Origin: Tricholomella constricta
Taxonomy: Eukaryota; Basidiomycota; Agaricomycetes; Agaricales; Lyophyllaceae
Length of the DNA: 64,000 nt
Direction: 5' to 3'
NCBI GenBank assembly: GCA_013368375.1
Contig: JAACJP010000014.1
Span: 248,001 to 312,000 of the forward strand
The notes under the pieces are model-generated. The model made no database searches. It was not told the DNA's origin and saw nothing but the letters and a program-made list of their open reading frames with translations. This document shows positions 20,108-32,743 of this stretch, one piece after another. The translations under genes were made by a program, and so were the position numbers. Each line of letters starts with the position of its first letter. The first letter of the stretch is position 1.

Positions 20108-22304
20108 CTATGACGTTTTGACCTTCATATGCACAGATTTTGCTCTCGTGAGTTGATCATATCCTGGAGAAAAAGCATTCAGCTCCTCCTTCGTTCCAAA
20201 GCTCATTTCAGCACTTACCAAACTTGCTCAGACTGACACCCCTTCCACTGTTTTTGACCCCCGTCCACGCCAGCGCCGGGTCCAGATAATCGCAACTGGA
20301 ACATGACAACACTATCAGCCAACCCGCATCACGAGCAGCACCTGCACACGCACCGATTCAAGAATACAGTCCCCGTCTCCAACGCATCCGAAAACCGCAA
20401 GAATGCCTCCTCCGAGGCCGAGTTCTGCTCCGCGTTCGTCCACACACTCGCCGTGAGTCCATAGGGTGAGTCGTTCATCAGAGCGAGCGCCTCCGCGTCA
20501 GATGAGACCTGGACCCATAATTAGGCTTTAACAGGAGACGACGAAAGGCAGGGCTCGTACCTTCTGTATTCCTACCACGGGGCCGAAGCTCTCCTCCTAC
20601 ACCCTCTCGTCAGTAGTTGCATCCAGTATTTAAGGATTTCACTGAACCTTCATGATATCCATAGCTGCATCTCCCCATCAGCAGCAGAAACGGGGCAAAA
20701 ATGTGAATGACGCACAGTGATCCACGTCCACAACTACCTGCGGCGCAACATAGGTCGTTCCCCTACGTGAAGGGAAGACCTCTTTGAATGTTCCGAACCC
20801 AAGACGAAAGTTGAAAGAGTGCGTACGGCTGTGCAACAGGGAACAGGTCCTCCGGAATGAGCGCCTTGGCGCCAGCCGCGACTGTAGAGCCAGATGCATT
20901 TTAGCAGCCGAAGGTCACAGAAAAATTAGTCACTTACTAGCATCCGCGACCTGCTTCCGAATCCTCTCGGCGCTTGCCAGACTCACCACAGGGCCGAGGT
21001 TCGTCTCTGGCTTCGTCGGGTCGTCAAGCTTGTATGTCTGTCAAGCCGAGATGAAGACCATAGTACATGTTGTAAATGAGGGCGGAGAGGCGACACCTTC
21101 GTGATCTCAACAAAGCGCTTCACAAACTCGTCAAAAACCAACTCGTGGACGTAGATCCGCTGCAACATTGGCGTCAATGACCAATATGTCGCTTTCTCTC
21201 GATGACGACGCACCTCGACGGCACAGCAGCTCTGTCCCGAGTTGAAGAAAGCACCTAAGGAGCGACTGAGTCAAAAAAACACGCCAATGTACCGATACTA
21301 CTATACCGTCGACAAGTTCCCCAACTGTGTAGTTCAAATCCGCGTCCTCTCTCACATACGCAGGATCCTTGCCTCCAAGCTATAACGCATAAATATCGAT
21401 CTCGCGCATAGAGAACTGATACCACTCACCTCAAGGGCAACACCAGTAAACCCGGGTGCCTCAGCAGCCGCACCTGCCACCGCGCGTCCACCGACAACAC
21501 TGCCTGTGAACGAGACGAACTGGACGCTCTGGTGCTGCACCGCGCGCGTCGTCAGGGCCGGAGACAGATGCACGACTTGGATGATATCCTTGGGGACGCC
21601 TGCACGGACTAGGGCAGATGCGAATCGTTCTGCCGTGACCGGAGTCTGCGGGGAGGGCTTGAGCAGTACGGCATTGCCCGCGATTATGGCGGGAAGGACA
21701 GCGTTGATGGATACGAGGTAGGGGAAGCTGCGCGCGAAACATGTTACGTGAGTGCGCTGACTATAAGCAGAATTGGCACGGTGCGCACTTCCACGGGGCG
21801 ATAACAAGCACGACGCCCAGTGGTGTGCGCTTGATAAATCGCTTGAAGCCGGGCTTGTCGGTGTCCGTCAGGGGTACATCTGCAAGGGACTGCGCCGCGA
21901 TCGAGAGCATGTACTCTGCACGTTCCAAAAAGCCGCGAATCTCGCCCGGACCTTGGGAGACGGGTCTGCCAGCGAGTGATGATTACAATCGGTCCTGTAC
22001 GTGTAAGGATAAACTCACCGCCCCATCTGTAGTGTCAGCTCAAGGGGTATCTCACTCGCCATGCTCTTAAACTCATCCTATCGTACCGTGAATAGTGAGA
22101 TAGCTTGTACAAGGCTCGGGACGTCAGACCCACAATAAACTTGCGCCCGATCGCGATGCGTGCCTCGAGCGGAACTGCAGCCCAGGCCTTCTGCGCCGCG
22201 ACTGCGTTCTGAATGGAGGCATCCAGCTCAGACTCTGACGGGTACGTTCGGGAGACGTATGGCTGCTGGCTGTGAGGCGTTATTGTCGTCTGGATTTCAG
22301 GCAT
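20108..22304 (-). CDS. NAD(P)-dependent aldehyde dehydrogenase
   Basis: A many-exon gene read right to left. It starts at 22304 (MPEIQTTITPHSQQPYVSR) and ends in VHMKVKTS with a stop at 20108-20110. Diagnostic ALDH blocks are visible: INAVLPAIIAGNAVLLKPSP (cofactor and active-site region), VQFVSFTGSVVGG (Rossmann loop), ALE|LGGKDPAYV (general-base Glu next to an intron), FFNSGQSCCAVE (catalytic Cys) and AWTGVKNSGRGVSLSKFG near the C-terminus. It oxidises an aldehyde to an acid; the substrate cannot be read from the sequence. At least eight short introns interrupt it. The upstream region is shared with the divergent proteasome gene and holds a CACGTG box. Confidence 0.88.
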
Positions 22305-22425
22305 GGTGGTTCAAGTGAAGGAGAGCTGGTGGATCTAATCTAATCTCTACTTAAGAGTCACGTGGAGACGCGTGTGCGCAAGCTCGCTGCTCTCGAGGTT
22401 AATCTCGACCTCCCCTCTCTCAACC
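22305..22425. promoter_or_regulatory. Divergent promoter with CACGTG box (ALDH / PUP1)
   Basis: The start codons of the aldehyde dehydrogenase and the proteasome beta2 gene are 121 bp apart. A perfect CACGTG palindrome at 22359-22364, the core bound by bHLH factors such as Cbf1-type proteins, lies in the middle and could serve both. Confidence 0.45.
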
Positions 22426-23470
22426 ATGGCTTCCGTATACTCCTCGACCGGCTTTGATTTCTCCAATGAATTACGGTAAGCTAAGCTATACATCTCCACT
22501 TTACAGTCCCAAGTAACTCAGTTTGCATTTTAAAGGAATAACTTCATGGCCGAGAAAGGGCTGCCTCTCCCCAAAGCCACAAGCACAGGTACCACGATCG
22601 TTGGATGCCTCTTCAAAGATGGAATAGTTCTCGGTGCCGATACGCGAGCGACAGAGGGACCCATTGTCGCGGACAAGAACTGCGAAAAGGTACAAGGACG
22701 CGCGTTCGCCTCGCTCTTGCAGCCTCCCTGACCATCTCCCTCTCAGATCCACTACATCACAGAGTCCATTCGCTGCTGTGGTGCTGGCACGGCAGCAGAC
22801 ACCGAATTCACCACGGCCCTGATTTCATCAAACATGGAGTTGCACGCGCTCTCGACTGGTCGCAAACCGCGGGTAGTCACCGCGATGACGATGCTGAAGC
22901 AGATGCTCTTCAGGTGCGTAACGCATCTTCTTCGACCACGAATCGAACTAGAGCAGCAGTTGCAATAGATACCAGGGCCACGTAGGTGCAGCACTTGTTC
23001 TTGGAGGAGTAGACGCTACAGGTCCCCACCTCTTCACAATCCACCCACACGGTTCCACCGACAAGCTCCCGTACGTGACGATGGGTTCAGGTAGTCTAGC
23101 CGCCATGGCCGTTTTTGAAAGCGGCTGGCGAGCGAACATGGAAGTACGTACCCTATATCCACTAGCCCTCATAACCGCATGATTATATCTATTTCTGTAG
23201 CGCGAAGACGCCCTCAACCTCGTGAAAGCCGCCATCTCCGCCGGTATCTTCAACGATCTCGGCTCCGGCTCAAACATCGACGCCTGCATCATCACCGCCT
23301 CGCACACTGAGATGCTGCGGAACGTCGAGATGCCCAACATGCGCGTGCAGAAGGAGCGCAAGTACGCCTTCCGCCGCGGCACCACCGCGTGGAAGACTGA
23401 GAATGTGCGCGATCTCGTCGTCAATGAGCAGATCACGTTTGTCGGCGGGGACGCGATGGATACTACATAG
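22426..23470 (+). CDS. PUP1: 20S proteasome beta2 subunit (Pup1/PSMB7)
   Basis: Five exons (22426-22475, 22536-22689, 22747-22913, 22969-23143, 23201-23470) give 271 residues. The propeptide ends in ATSTG, followed by [21 protein letters not shown]: Thr36 is the catalytic N-terminal threonine released by autocleavage, with the family Asp and Lys nearby ([20 protein letters not shown]). Further blocks are [66 protein letters not shown], and a C-terminal arm reaching the neighbouring subunit. Beta2 gives the trypsin-like activity of the proteasome. Splice sites are all GT-AG and keep frame. Confidence 0.95.
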
Positions 23471-23816
23471 CGAGATGATTGTTGTATGCTCCAGATAACT
23501 TCACAGCTTTCGCGCAAATTGTTGCACTGAAGTTCTATTTCTCACCCCCTTCCCCTTCGTCTCTCCCCCGCCCGGTATGGTTTGAGAAATTCATCTTCTC
23601 CCATGATTGAATTCCTGCAAGTCTTCAGCAATTCGCTCAAAACGCGCCTGAAAATACCAGAGTTATACTTACTTGCCTGTGGTCAGATCGAATGTTCGCC
23701 TATGACAATCAAGCGGCCCGGACATCATGTAATGAGCAAAATATTAAATGGCAGTATATGGTACACACTATTTCTATTTCTAACAAGCTGCCCATTGCTT
23801 TGAGCAGATTCCTTCA

Positions 23817-26070
23817 TCAAAGTCGTCTCTGAGTGGACACCTTTTCAAAGTAAACCTCTGCGCGCTCGCGAACGGTGTTTCCGATCGGCTTGGGCACACC
23901 CGCCTCCGCGCCGTCCCAAAGTCCCGCCCAGAACCCAGCAAGGCCCAAGGCAACGTGATCACCCTCTACATCAACCTCCCCAATCATACCGTTGTCACTC
24001 TGGCGCTTATCGTTGAATATCCAATATGGTAAAGACGAGTCGTTAGTGGGCTGTTCGTTTGTTTTCAGTGTTTTGCTTGTCTAAAATAGTAGGTGGGGAC
24101 ACACCGTACTGATCACCAGGCTGACGTTGAACACATCGGCGTTAAAATGCTCTACGACAATGTGCGAGAACCAAGGGCTATCGACTTGGCCGACGAGCGT
24201 CGGGATTCCAGGTCTGAGGAGGTTAGGCAGGATGGTGCTGACATTGGCGGCGAGGTCCTGGCAAGTGGCGGATGCTGCGGGGTTCTCAGGAGCAAGCAGG
24301 CAGAGCTCGATCTTGCCGTACCCATCGTTGTTGTATGTGCCGGCAAGGTTCGTGAGGTTCGTCGAGGGTTGGATCACATTGGCGGGTCGGGGAGTGGCAC
24401 GGACAGGCGGGATTGACTTTTGTGCTTTGTACCTGCTATTCCAGTCTATAGGCTCAAGACCGAGGGCCTTGTCGATAATGTGATTCTTGATGATTTCGCC
24501 GATGACTTTGCCGTATTCGTTGTCATTGGTGAGGACAGATACACCGAAATTGTCGTACGGCAAACGACTGATCTGCGTGTTGAATCCTGGAAAATATAAG
24601 GAATCGCAAGGAGATAGCGATCTTATCACAAACCTCGAATGAATCCACCGTGCTCAATGATCACTGCAAGGTACAGGGTATGAGCAATGTGATAGACGAG
24701 GCAGGTTATCAGCTTACAGTGGCCTCTGTATGTAATTTGCAGCTGGGCGGCACCGTAGGCGTACAGAGATACCTCGGGCCATTCGCTGTAACCAACCATC
24801 AGTGAATATATATATTATCGCAACATAACTTGAACATACGGTGCACCGGACTGTATACTGATCGCCGTCGTAATCTTTTTCAAGACGCCAGGAGGGATAA
24901 CCGTTTCATTGTTAGCAGGGTTTACACCGTCCAGCAGAAGCATTTGCAGCCACTTGGCCTATTTCCCCCTCAGCTATAGTCGCAGACGAGAAGTGAAAAC
25001 AAACGCACCATATCGGTCGCACATGTAATGACGCCTCCAGCACCAGAGAGGACTGCGAAACGCGTCAGTATCAGAAAATTCATATTCAACACACAACATA
25101 CCGCTGCCATCTTCTCCTCCTGTCTTGGACGTCCAATATTGCGCAGCCCGTGGCGTTCCAGCAAACGGATCGGTGTAGACGTTGATACCCTGCCTTGCCA
25201 TACCATCAGCGCGCAGCCCTTCTGCGTCCGCCAACTCATAATCGTAAGTCGTGCGATTCATTCCAAGCTTGTCGAGAAGGGACTCCTTCACGTATCGCGC
25301 AAAGCGCGGCTTCGAGGGGAGTAACAGCGAGGGAAGGTACGACAAGGTAGTGTACATGTTGTTGTTGTACTGCCAAATATCGCGGAACTCTGCTGATTGA
25401 CGCAGGAATTGCATTTTGTAAATCTACGAAAGTGTGGTCAAAATTTTTCAAGGTTTGTCAAGAGAAAAATAAGAGGGCTTACGACCATGGGGACATCATC
25501 TGAGTAACGATAACTGAAATCGTGGAGAGGGTAGCCTGTGCGATGGGTCATAAGATCGAGCAGCGTCGAGTATGCTGTAGCAACCGGGTCGGTCAGATTG
25601 AACATCGGAATAAAGTCCTTGACTTTGGAGTCCCAGTTCAAGCGAGGAGATAAAGTCTCTTTGTTGATCAAGAGGCTGGTAGAAAGGACCGTAAACAGCT
25701 GGACGCCGGGCGTAAGTCCAGCGAATGAACATGGAATAAAAAAATTCAAAAAGTTTACCTTGGAATTAGATCCAATGTTAAACATGGTATTTTCTGTGAC
25801 ATTGGTCCCGCTTGCGGTTGCGCGACCGAATCCTTTGGTCTCGACATTGGTCCAGGTGCCGTTGTCATCTTTCTTTACAAATGCAATAGCGACACCTCCA
25901 GGTGATTTCCATTCAGAAAGAACCTGGTTAATAAACGCCTCGGTGTCTGCGTCGATTATGGCGGTGATATTTCCGCCTGCTTCTGGAGAGAGTGCTCTTG
26001 GCACGCTAGCCGCAGTGACAGTCAAAGCAAGGTAACACGGAATGAGACTAAAGAGAGTTTGTAGACGCAT
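23817..26070 (-). CDS. Secreted serine beta-lactamase-like hydrolase
   Basis: The start chosen at 26070 opens with a signal peptide (MRLQTLFSLIPCYLALTVTAA); a start at 26112 would bury it. The mature protein has the class C beta-lactamase/LACTB-like fold markers: GGVAIAFVKKDDNG, TMFNIGSNSK (SxxK: nucleophile Ser and Lys), LLDLMTHRTGYPLHDFSY, and WQYNNNMYTTLSYL with the Tyr-x-Asn element. Several short introns follow, then a C-terminal beta-sandwich-like part (NLTNLAGTYNNDGYGKIELCLL) ending QRRL at a stop at 23817-23819. Many Asn-x-Ser/Thr sites agree with secretion. Fungal members are usually esterases, lactonases or peptidases of unknown substrate rather than antibiotic-resistance enzymes. 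It runs convergent to PUP1. Confidence 0.82.
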
Positions 26071-28610
26071 GGGAGATAAGAAAATTGACAAGAGGCTCTG
26101 AGGGGACGTCAAGTGCTCTTCAAGCCTTTTAACGAAGCTCCATACCGGAGCGAGCCATAGAACTCCTCAAAGCAACGCAAAAGTGGGCTCAGCGGAAGCA
26201 GTGGTGGAGTGATGATTCAATTTACTTCGAGCCACGGAGGTTGGAGGACAGCTGTCCCTTGGGCGCTCCAGTGGTAGACAATTTATCTTTGTGGCCTGAG
26301 CTGCCACGGTAAATGCTAGCGGGGCCGTGATCTGTCTGTCGAGGAGATGGTCATGGTCTTGGGTGTCGAGCCTCGACCCGGCTTGTCGCTGCTTGTCGCC
26401 GCTCTCCGACTCGGATCGGCGGCATCAAACCTGTTCAGTCTTTTGGATCCAACTGGTCTTGTATCAGTCTCTGGCGACGAATTCCGTGCTCTTTCGTGGA
26501 GTTATCCATATATAAATTCTAACGCTTGACGTTCTCGGAAAGCGGCGCGACTCGGACAGCAGGAATCATCTCATCACCGCTCGTCGTCGGATCTGCACAG
26601 CGGGATCGTGTTCGCTCTGAAGAGATTGAACAACAAGAAAAAGAATTATAATGTGGCCGCCCTAATAAGAGCTAACAATGCCCGGACATGTGGGTAACAA
26701 TAATTCGCAACAGTAAGATACGAACCTGATACTAACAGAAAGATTAGGGACTTGTCGTCATGCTACCAAGTTAGCTCGAAGTTTGAATCCTATTTGCCGA
26801 ATCATAAAGCTCCCGCGGACATGTAGGATTTCCCACAGAGGCAGGAGGGTCGGTAAACTCTAAGCTCCCAGCGGCTTCAAGGCTGCGCACCTGTCGCCTG
26901 CAGCAGCCCAGGTTTCGCCCTGCGAAGATACCCCGCGCAGGCCCACCCTCCCTGATGCTAGTAGAAGTGGGCCGAAAAGCACGTTGCATAATTGCATAAT
27001 GTGGCTGCCCGCGGTAGGCTGTCCTGTCTATCTTGCTACGCCTGATAGACTCCGTTCATCGGCATCGAGAAGAACTTAGGAGACAGTTACGCAGTTCATC
27101 GCGCTGCTTTTTCTCTGATACAAGCGCGAGTCAAGTTTGCGAGCTTAGAAGGCCTTCGAATAGTAAAGCCCTCATGGAACCCCTGGTTTGTTGAACCCGC
27201 CGCGTTCTTCAATGAGCCTTCCTCCTCATACTTACAGTCATTAAGCACTATACGCATACTGTCACCACAGTGATCGGAACTGATCAAGTACTCAAAGTTA
27301 CTTGGAAGATAATGGCATCGAGTAAGTCGGGATCTTTTCACTGAAATGCAAACATCCGAGGTACATTCTGATCAATTGTCTTCAAAATCGTTTTTTGGAG
27401 TCTGGTACCAAGACTACATCCGAGGCAGCTGACGACCTCGATCACACCCACCAGTGGTCCGAACGTCAATCTCTTTCCTCCCTATCCATGTCACAGTCTG
27501 TATCAGGCCTCGAGGATGTCTCTAGGCACGCTCTACGTCGACCATTCTAGTTTTCAATTCGTTCCCGTGGTTGCTTCCCAGTTACGACCTTAATCTTTCT
27601 GTGGCTCCAGCTACTTACATTGGCGTGTCGCCCTGATCTGATGGAGCTGTCCGTTGTCTGTCTACCTTGGGGTGATATCGATGTGTTGGTTGTCCATCCT
27701 GAGGACAGGCTGTCTATACTCTCTGCATATAAAAAATAGTAACCCCATACACAACCTGCCTCCTAAACCCCCCCGTCCCTATCTCCTCGGCGTCCTTCCT
27801 CAAGGTTATATTTTTCCGCCCATTTACCATATTTTTCACCAGCCAAGAGGACTTGGATCACAATACCACCAAAACACCGAGTCGGTTAATTCTTCCACCT
27901 CCACAGATGAGACGCTTGACTGAACAAGGGCAACAATCCACTCCGACACAAGCGCGAGTAAAGCGCGAGGTTTAGCCAGAACGTAAGAGGCGCTTTCGAG
28001 AGTACTATATAAACGAATGGCCTTGCTTCTGCCATCAAGTCGATAAAGGCATCAAGCGGGGATGTAAGTTCGCCACAAGTCTACCGCTCACTCGTTTGCT
28101 GTGCACCAGGTTACGCCAAGATTTGGGCGCCACAGAAACAGCAGTGGTGGGCGCGACGACGAAAGGAATCTACTGGCCTGAACGAGACTAACTTTTTCTA
28201 AGTATGCTCTGAAAGCAGGCTCTGTTCTCAGAGCACGCTTAGACGAAGTCTAGGTCGTTCCCCAATAGGTTCCCTCCAGCTTCGGGCCCGAGGCGGAAGG
28301 TCTCGCTTCATATCGTGATCCTTGTTTCTTTCCTCGATATTAGCACTCACGATGCAAAATTTCAGGCGTCACCAGGCTACTGCAACATAAATGAACTGGA
28401 TCTCCCGATAGAAATATGGTCGTACATACTACTTCAAGCTCCTGGTTCGGGCCGCCAAGCCGCACGCCGCATCGCGTCACGCGTCCATCCTGTCAACACA
28501 TCCTGCCTTCTCTCGCCACAGGATGCTGTGCACGCACCACCCACGCGATTGCCGCTCAGCCTTTAAACTGCATCAATCCTCTCATCGTTCCTACTCTTCC
28601 AACTACTACC
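26071..28610. other. 2.5 kb gene-poor interval
   Basis: I find no convincing gene. There are two TATA-like motifs on the plus strand, ATATAAAAAATAG near 27726 and TATATAAA at 28006-28013, the latter about 600 bp before the transaldolase-like start. At about 28384-28440 a short frame reads NELDLPIEIWSYILLQA, resembling the first half of an F-box, but it has no continuation and lies in what is probably a leader region. Confidence 0.4.
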
Positions 28611-29950
28611 ATGTCCACCCCGTATCCTTCTCTACTTTCTCAGCTACGTAGCCTCCTCGCAGTCGACCTCGACTCGATGGACCCCGTCGCAGCCCTGCGT
28701 CATGACACTTTCACATTCACAGATATGACGTCCAACCAAGCCATTGTTTACGCACAGGCCACCCAGCCAGAGAACGCTGGGCTTGTTCGCGAGGCCGTCG
28801 AGTCTGTCCGCGCGCTGTACGCCGATTCGAAACAAGAGCCAGCCGTATACCTACGCGAAGTTTTAGATGTTGTGGTAAGTCGTTTTTGGTCAGGCTAGTT
28901 GCCCACCGTATCGCCGACGAAGCAAGGTAGACTGTCCGCATGGCGAAGCTCGTCTATCCGCACCTGAATGGGAAAGTACATGCACAGACGTCGCCCGCCT
29001 TCGCCTACGACACCGAACTGACTATCGCGCATGCAAGACGTCTCGTGGCGCTTTTCGAGGCGCACGGGATCCCGAAGTACGACCTCACCTTCCGTCTGCT
29101 CCACAAGCCATTCGCTGACGTCGCGGGCGCCACAGATCGCGCGTCTGCATCAAGATCCCTGCCACTCCCGAATCAATCCTGGCATGTCATGCGCTCTCCC
29201 CAATACACACACTCGCCACTTGCACCTTTTCGGTCCCGCAGGCACGCGCTGCCGCCCAGGCCAAGTGCACATACGTCGCGCCCTATTTCAATGGTGTGTT
29301 TGTTCAATCCACCCCTGCGTGTGTTTGATCCTGAAGGCTGACCTCGGAAACTCCATGTGGTAGAGCTTCGCGTCCACTTCGAGCCATCGACGTGGAAAGA
29401 ATATGATACCCCCGCAACTCAACACCCGATGTCGTCCGTCATCACTGCCATCATTGCTGCGCTGAAAGGTTCCAACACGCTCGTCATGCCCGCCAGGTGT
29501 GTTTGTTCGAGTAAAATAACATCTCTACCCAGACACTGACCACATCCCGGCAGTATCGTGACGGTGTCTGAAGTCCTAGCGCTCGCCACTCTCCGTCCGG
29601 ATCACCTTACGATCTCTGCGCCGCTCCTGGATAAGCTCGCCGCACTTCCCGCTGTCCCTGATTCACAGATTGCACCTATTGAGCCACGTACGCATCATAG
29701 TTCCTCAGTTTCTCTTGCAGACAATCCTGATCCCGTTTCGCTCACAGAACCCATCCCCAAAAGCGAGCCAGACGTCGACTACCTCGCGGGTGAGGGCGTG
29801 CACCTGAAAGAAGCGTTCATGCGTGACCCAGAGATATCGCGGCGCGTGGTGGATGCGCTGGGGCTATTCGGGACGTGCGAGCGGCGCGCGATGGAGTTTG
29901 TGCGCAGTGGGACAGTGGGCGTGGAGTGGGACGGCGCATCAGGGTGGTAG
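28611..29950 (+). CDS. Transaldolase-like protein
   Basis: Five exons (28611-28874, 28931-29076, 29136-29293, 29364-29496, 29554-29950) give 365 residues. The core matches the transaldolase/fructose-6-phosphate aldolase barrel: DMTSNQAIVY near the N-terminus, RVCIKIPATPESI (Schiff-base Lys strand), IHTLATCTFSVPQARAAAQA, CTYVAPYFNELRVHF, then NTLVMPARCV-region strand and DHLTISAPLLDKLAAL. Transaldolase moves dihydroxyacetone units between sugar phosphates in the pentose phosphate pathway. The first strand reads DMTSN rather than the usual DASTNPSL-like block, and there is an added acidic Ser-rich loop (28-30 residues) before the last helices. It is therefore a divergent member, and substrate assignment is uncertain. 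Confidence 0.8.
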
Positions 29951-30456
29951 TCGTTCCATAGACGGACCATTTTTTCTTCAACGGAATTCTAGATTCGTTT
30001 CCGGTTTGCAGACACAGAGAATTGGTGACACTAAAGTTTATGATATGGACATGGAGACGCACAAGAACGAGTGAGCCTTTGCTACAGCCGTACTCCATGA
30101 TGCTTCCCTATCTTCAAGCTAAAGCCGCAGGGAAGAAAAAGACATGAACCACTGGCGCCCAAAAGGTCAGGTTGTACTAAATAGAGGACACTTGCGTTCC
30201 CGGAGTTTGCCGAATGTCGGCTTGTCGTCTCCGACCAACGTCTCCCACGCATGCGATGAGCTTGAAGGACCTGTGGGAGTTTTGCTCACTTTTCAGTAGA
30301 TTTCAGTCCTTAGCCTTGTGGAGGCTGATAGAGAAACCCTGTATCCATCCATCACAATAACTGGATTCTTCTTCAAATTGTTTGATCATCATCATGGCTA
30401 ATACGTGCCACTGATGAGGCTTACTCCCCCCGGCAGCAGACATTTCACAGACCAGG

Positions 30457-32407
30457 ATGTGCTCCTACCCCACGACCTCAATTCAGGATGTTTCAAAACA
30501 AGCCTACACGTACATCATCGTCGGCGGTGGTACCGCGGGCTGCATACTGGCCTCACGCCTCAGCGAGGACCCCAAAGCCACCGTATTGCTTATTGAACGA
30601 GGCCCAGTCGTCGACAGTTGGTCGGCCAAGGTCCCATTGCTTTCCAGCAACTTCACCGACCAAAAAGCTCCTGTATACAAATGGCAATCGGCGCCGTTGC
30701 CTGCGGTGAATGGCAAGACCGTCACCATGGTCACTGGGAAGGCACTTGGAGGCTCATCCAAAATCAACGGACTTCTGTATACGCGTTCAACTCCCGGAGA
30801 ATACAACGCGTGGCAGGCGGCCGGTAGAAAGGGTTGGAGTTGGCGCCATGTTGAGCCCTACTTTAACAAGAGCGAGACTTATGAGGGCCACACAAGTCAT
30901 CGTGGCACGGCGGGTCAGTCGATTCTCCACAACCGCTATCTTGTCTGAGCATGTTTACAGGTCCCTGGAAGACAAGAAATGTGGACAAGATTCGGTTTCA
31001 ACCGGTAGCAAGGTAAACGACATCGTTAGAGTTTAAACTCCTCCGACTGATATATATGGGTCAGCAACATCCACGTCGCGCCAACTCTAGGTATTCCACT
31101 TATTTTTGAAGATAACGACCCTACATCATCCGTGGTATCTTGTAAGCATCTTGATGCAACCATCGACAGCAGCGGACATCGAAGCGCCACTTCGGATGCC
31201 TTTCTACCGAAAAGTCTCGTTCGAGCGCGCAAAAATCTGTATATCTGTACGGGAACGATAGCCTCAGCTCTGGATATCCAAAGTCAGAAGGTTGTTGGAG
31301 TCTACCTCGAGTCTGACAAAAGCGATGGATCGGCTCAACGTTTCTACGCTTCTGCTGAGCGTGAGGTGATCTTGTGTGCGGGTGCAATCTCAACTCCACA
31401 ACTATTATTGCTTAGGTGTGTCAGCCTTCGCTCCCTCGTCTGTCGTCAATTTATTTTGTCTTTTCAGTGGTGTCGGTCCCGCAGACCATCTGTTGGAACA
31501 CAACATTCCGCTTCTCAAGGATCTTCCCGGTGTCGGGGCGCATCTAGTGAGTTGACAACTCAGCCAACGTGTGTTATATGATCTGAGAAGTAATCTCCCA
31601 AAGCAAGACCACATTAGTGTCCCTGTCATCTACAAAGTCCCGGTGACTGATAGTATCGAGGTCTTAATGGCAAAGCCTTTCACGGCTGTCAGTGAGCTTC
31701 TCAAGTACTGCTTTACAGGCAAAGGGATATTTGGAACCCAAGTACAACAAGCCAACATTGTACTGCGTTCCACGCTCCTCGACGCCAACTCCCATGTGGT
31801 CGTCACTGATGCAGACAGCGACTTGAACAGCCAAGATCCCGCGAACGTTCCCGACATTGAAATCATGCTGATCCCCGTCAACCCCACCGATCGCAAATTT
31901 GACGGGCTGTCCAAGTCGTACGGCACATTTTCCTACTTGTGCACCGTGCTACGTCCCAAATCAACAGGCTCTGTTCGACTCGCATCAACCAATCCGCGAG
32001 AACAGCCGCTTTGCGATCTTGGGACCCTCTCACACAACGACGATCGTATTCCCCTCCGCAAATGTTTGCGATTGGCGCTTGCGCTGGGCAGGGCAGTTCG
32101 CAAGAGCGGCTACCCCCTGGAGGACTTGCTCGTTCCAGCCACTGAGGAGGATGGGGATTTGGACGCCTTTATAAACGAGAACCTCACGACCACCTATCAT
32201 TACTCCTCCTCCTGTAGGATGGACGAAGAGGCACGTGCGGGGGTGGTCGACGATGAACTACGCGTCCACGGCATCTCAGGGTTGCGCATCGCTGATGCCA
32301 GTGTCTTTCCGCAGATTCCTGCGTGTCATTTGCAGGCGCCAGTCGTGATGGTGGCTGAACGTTGCGCTGACTTTGTAAAAAGTGCATTCGGGATGGGGGG
32401 CCTGTGA
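30457..32407 (+). CDS. GMC-family flavin oxidoreductase
   Basis: Five exons (30457-30913, 30961-31012, 31065-31415, 31468-31546, 31604-32407) give 580 residues. The FAD dinucleotide fold is YIIVGGGTAGCILASRLSED, followed by LLIERGP. The GMC signature 1 region reads GKALGGSSKINGLLYTRS; signature 2 spans GAISTPQLLLLSGVGPADHL. The active-site pair is TTYHYSSSCRM (His) and IPACHLQAPVVMVAER (His). No signal peptide is obvious, so it may be intracellular or leave by another route. The family oxidises alcohols (aryl-alcohol, glucose, methanol, pyranose); the substrate cannot be read. Two Cys-rich spots and a somewhat short middle region distinguish it from glucose oxidase. The gene precedes the seven-pass membrane protein on the same strand. 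Confidence 0.9.
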
Positions 32408-32743
32408 GTGTCTGTATATAGTAGTAGTAGTTAGTAGTATGTACGTTCATCGATACCCAAACCTTGGACTTGTTCGGTGTGCCTTGACATGTTCATATTG
32501 ACATATGGTAACATGGGTAACGTTGATGCGATTGAGACAGCTGACGCCCATCATTAATTATCTTGATGCTTTTGGCTTGTGACGTTGTTTTTCATGCTTT
32601 CCATCAACGCACGAGACTTTTTCTATCCAAGGAATACCATTTTAAGGAAATCCTTCACTATTTGACGCCCGCTATTTCTGTTCCAGTTCGCAGGACCTAT
32701 AAAGGCGAGACTGTCCGCGATGGATGGATGATGCTAAAGGACC

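Noticed and set aside
28384..28440. F-box-like string LPIEIWSYILLQA
   Set aside because: Too short, with no downstream F-box protein sequence. It lies in the leader region of the transaldolase-like gene.
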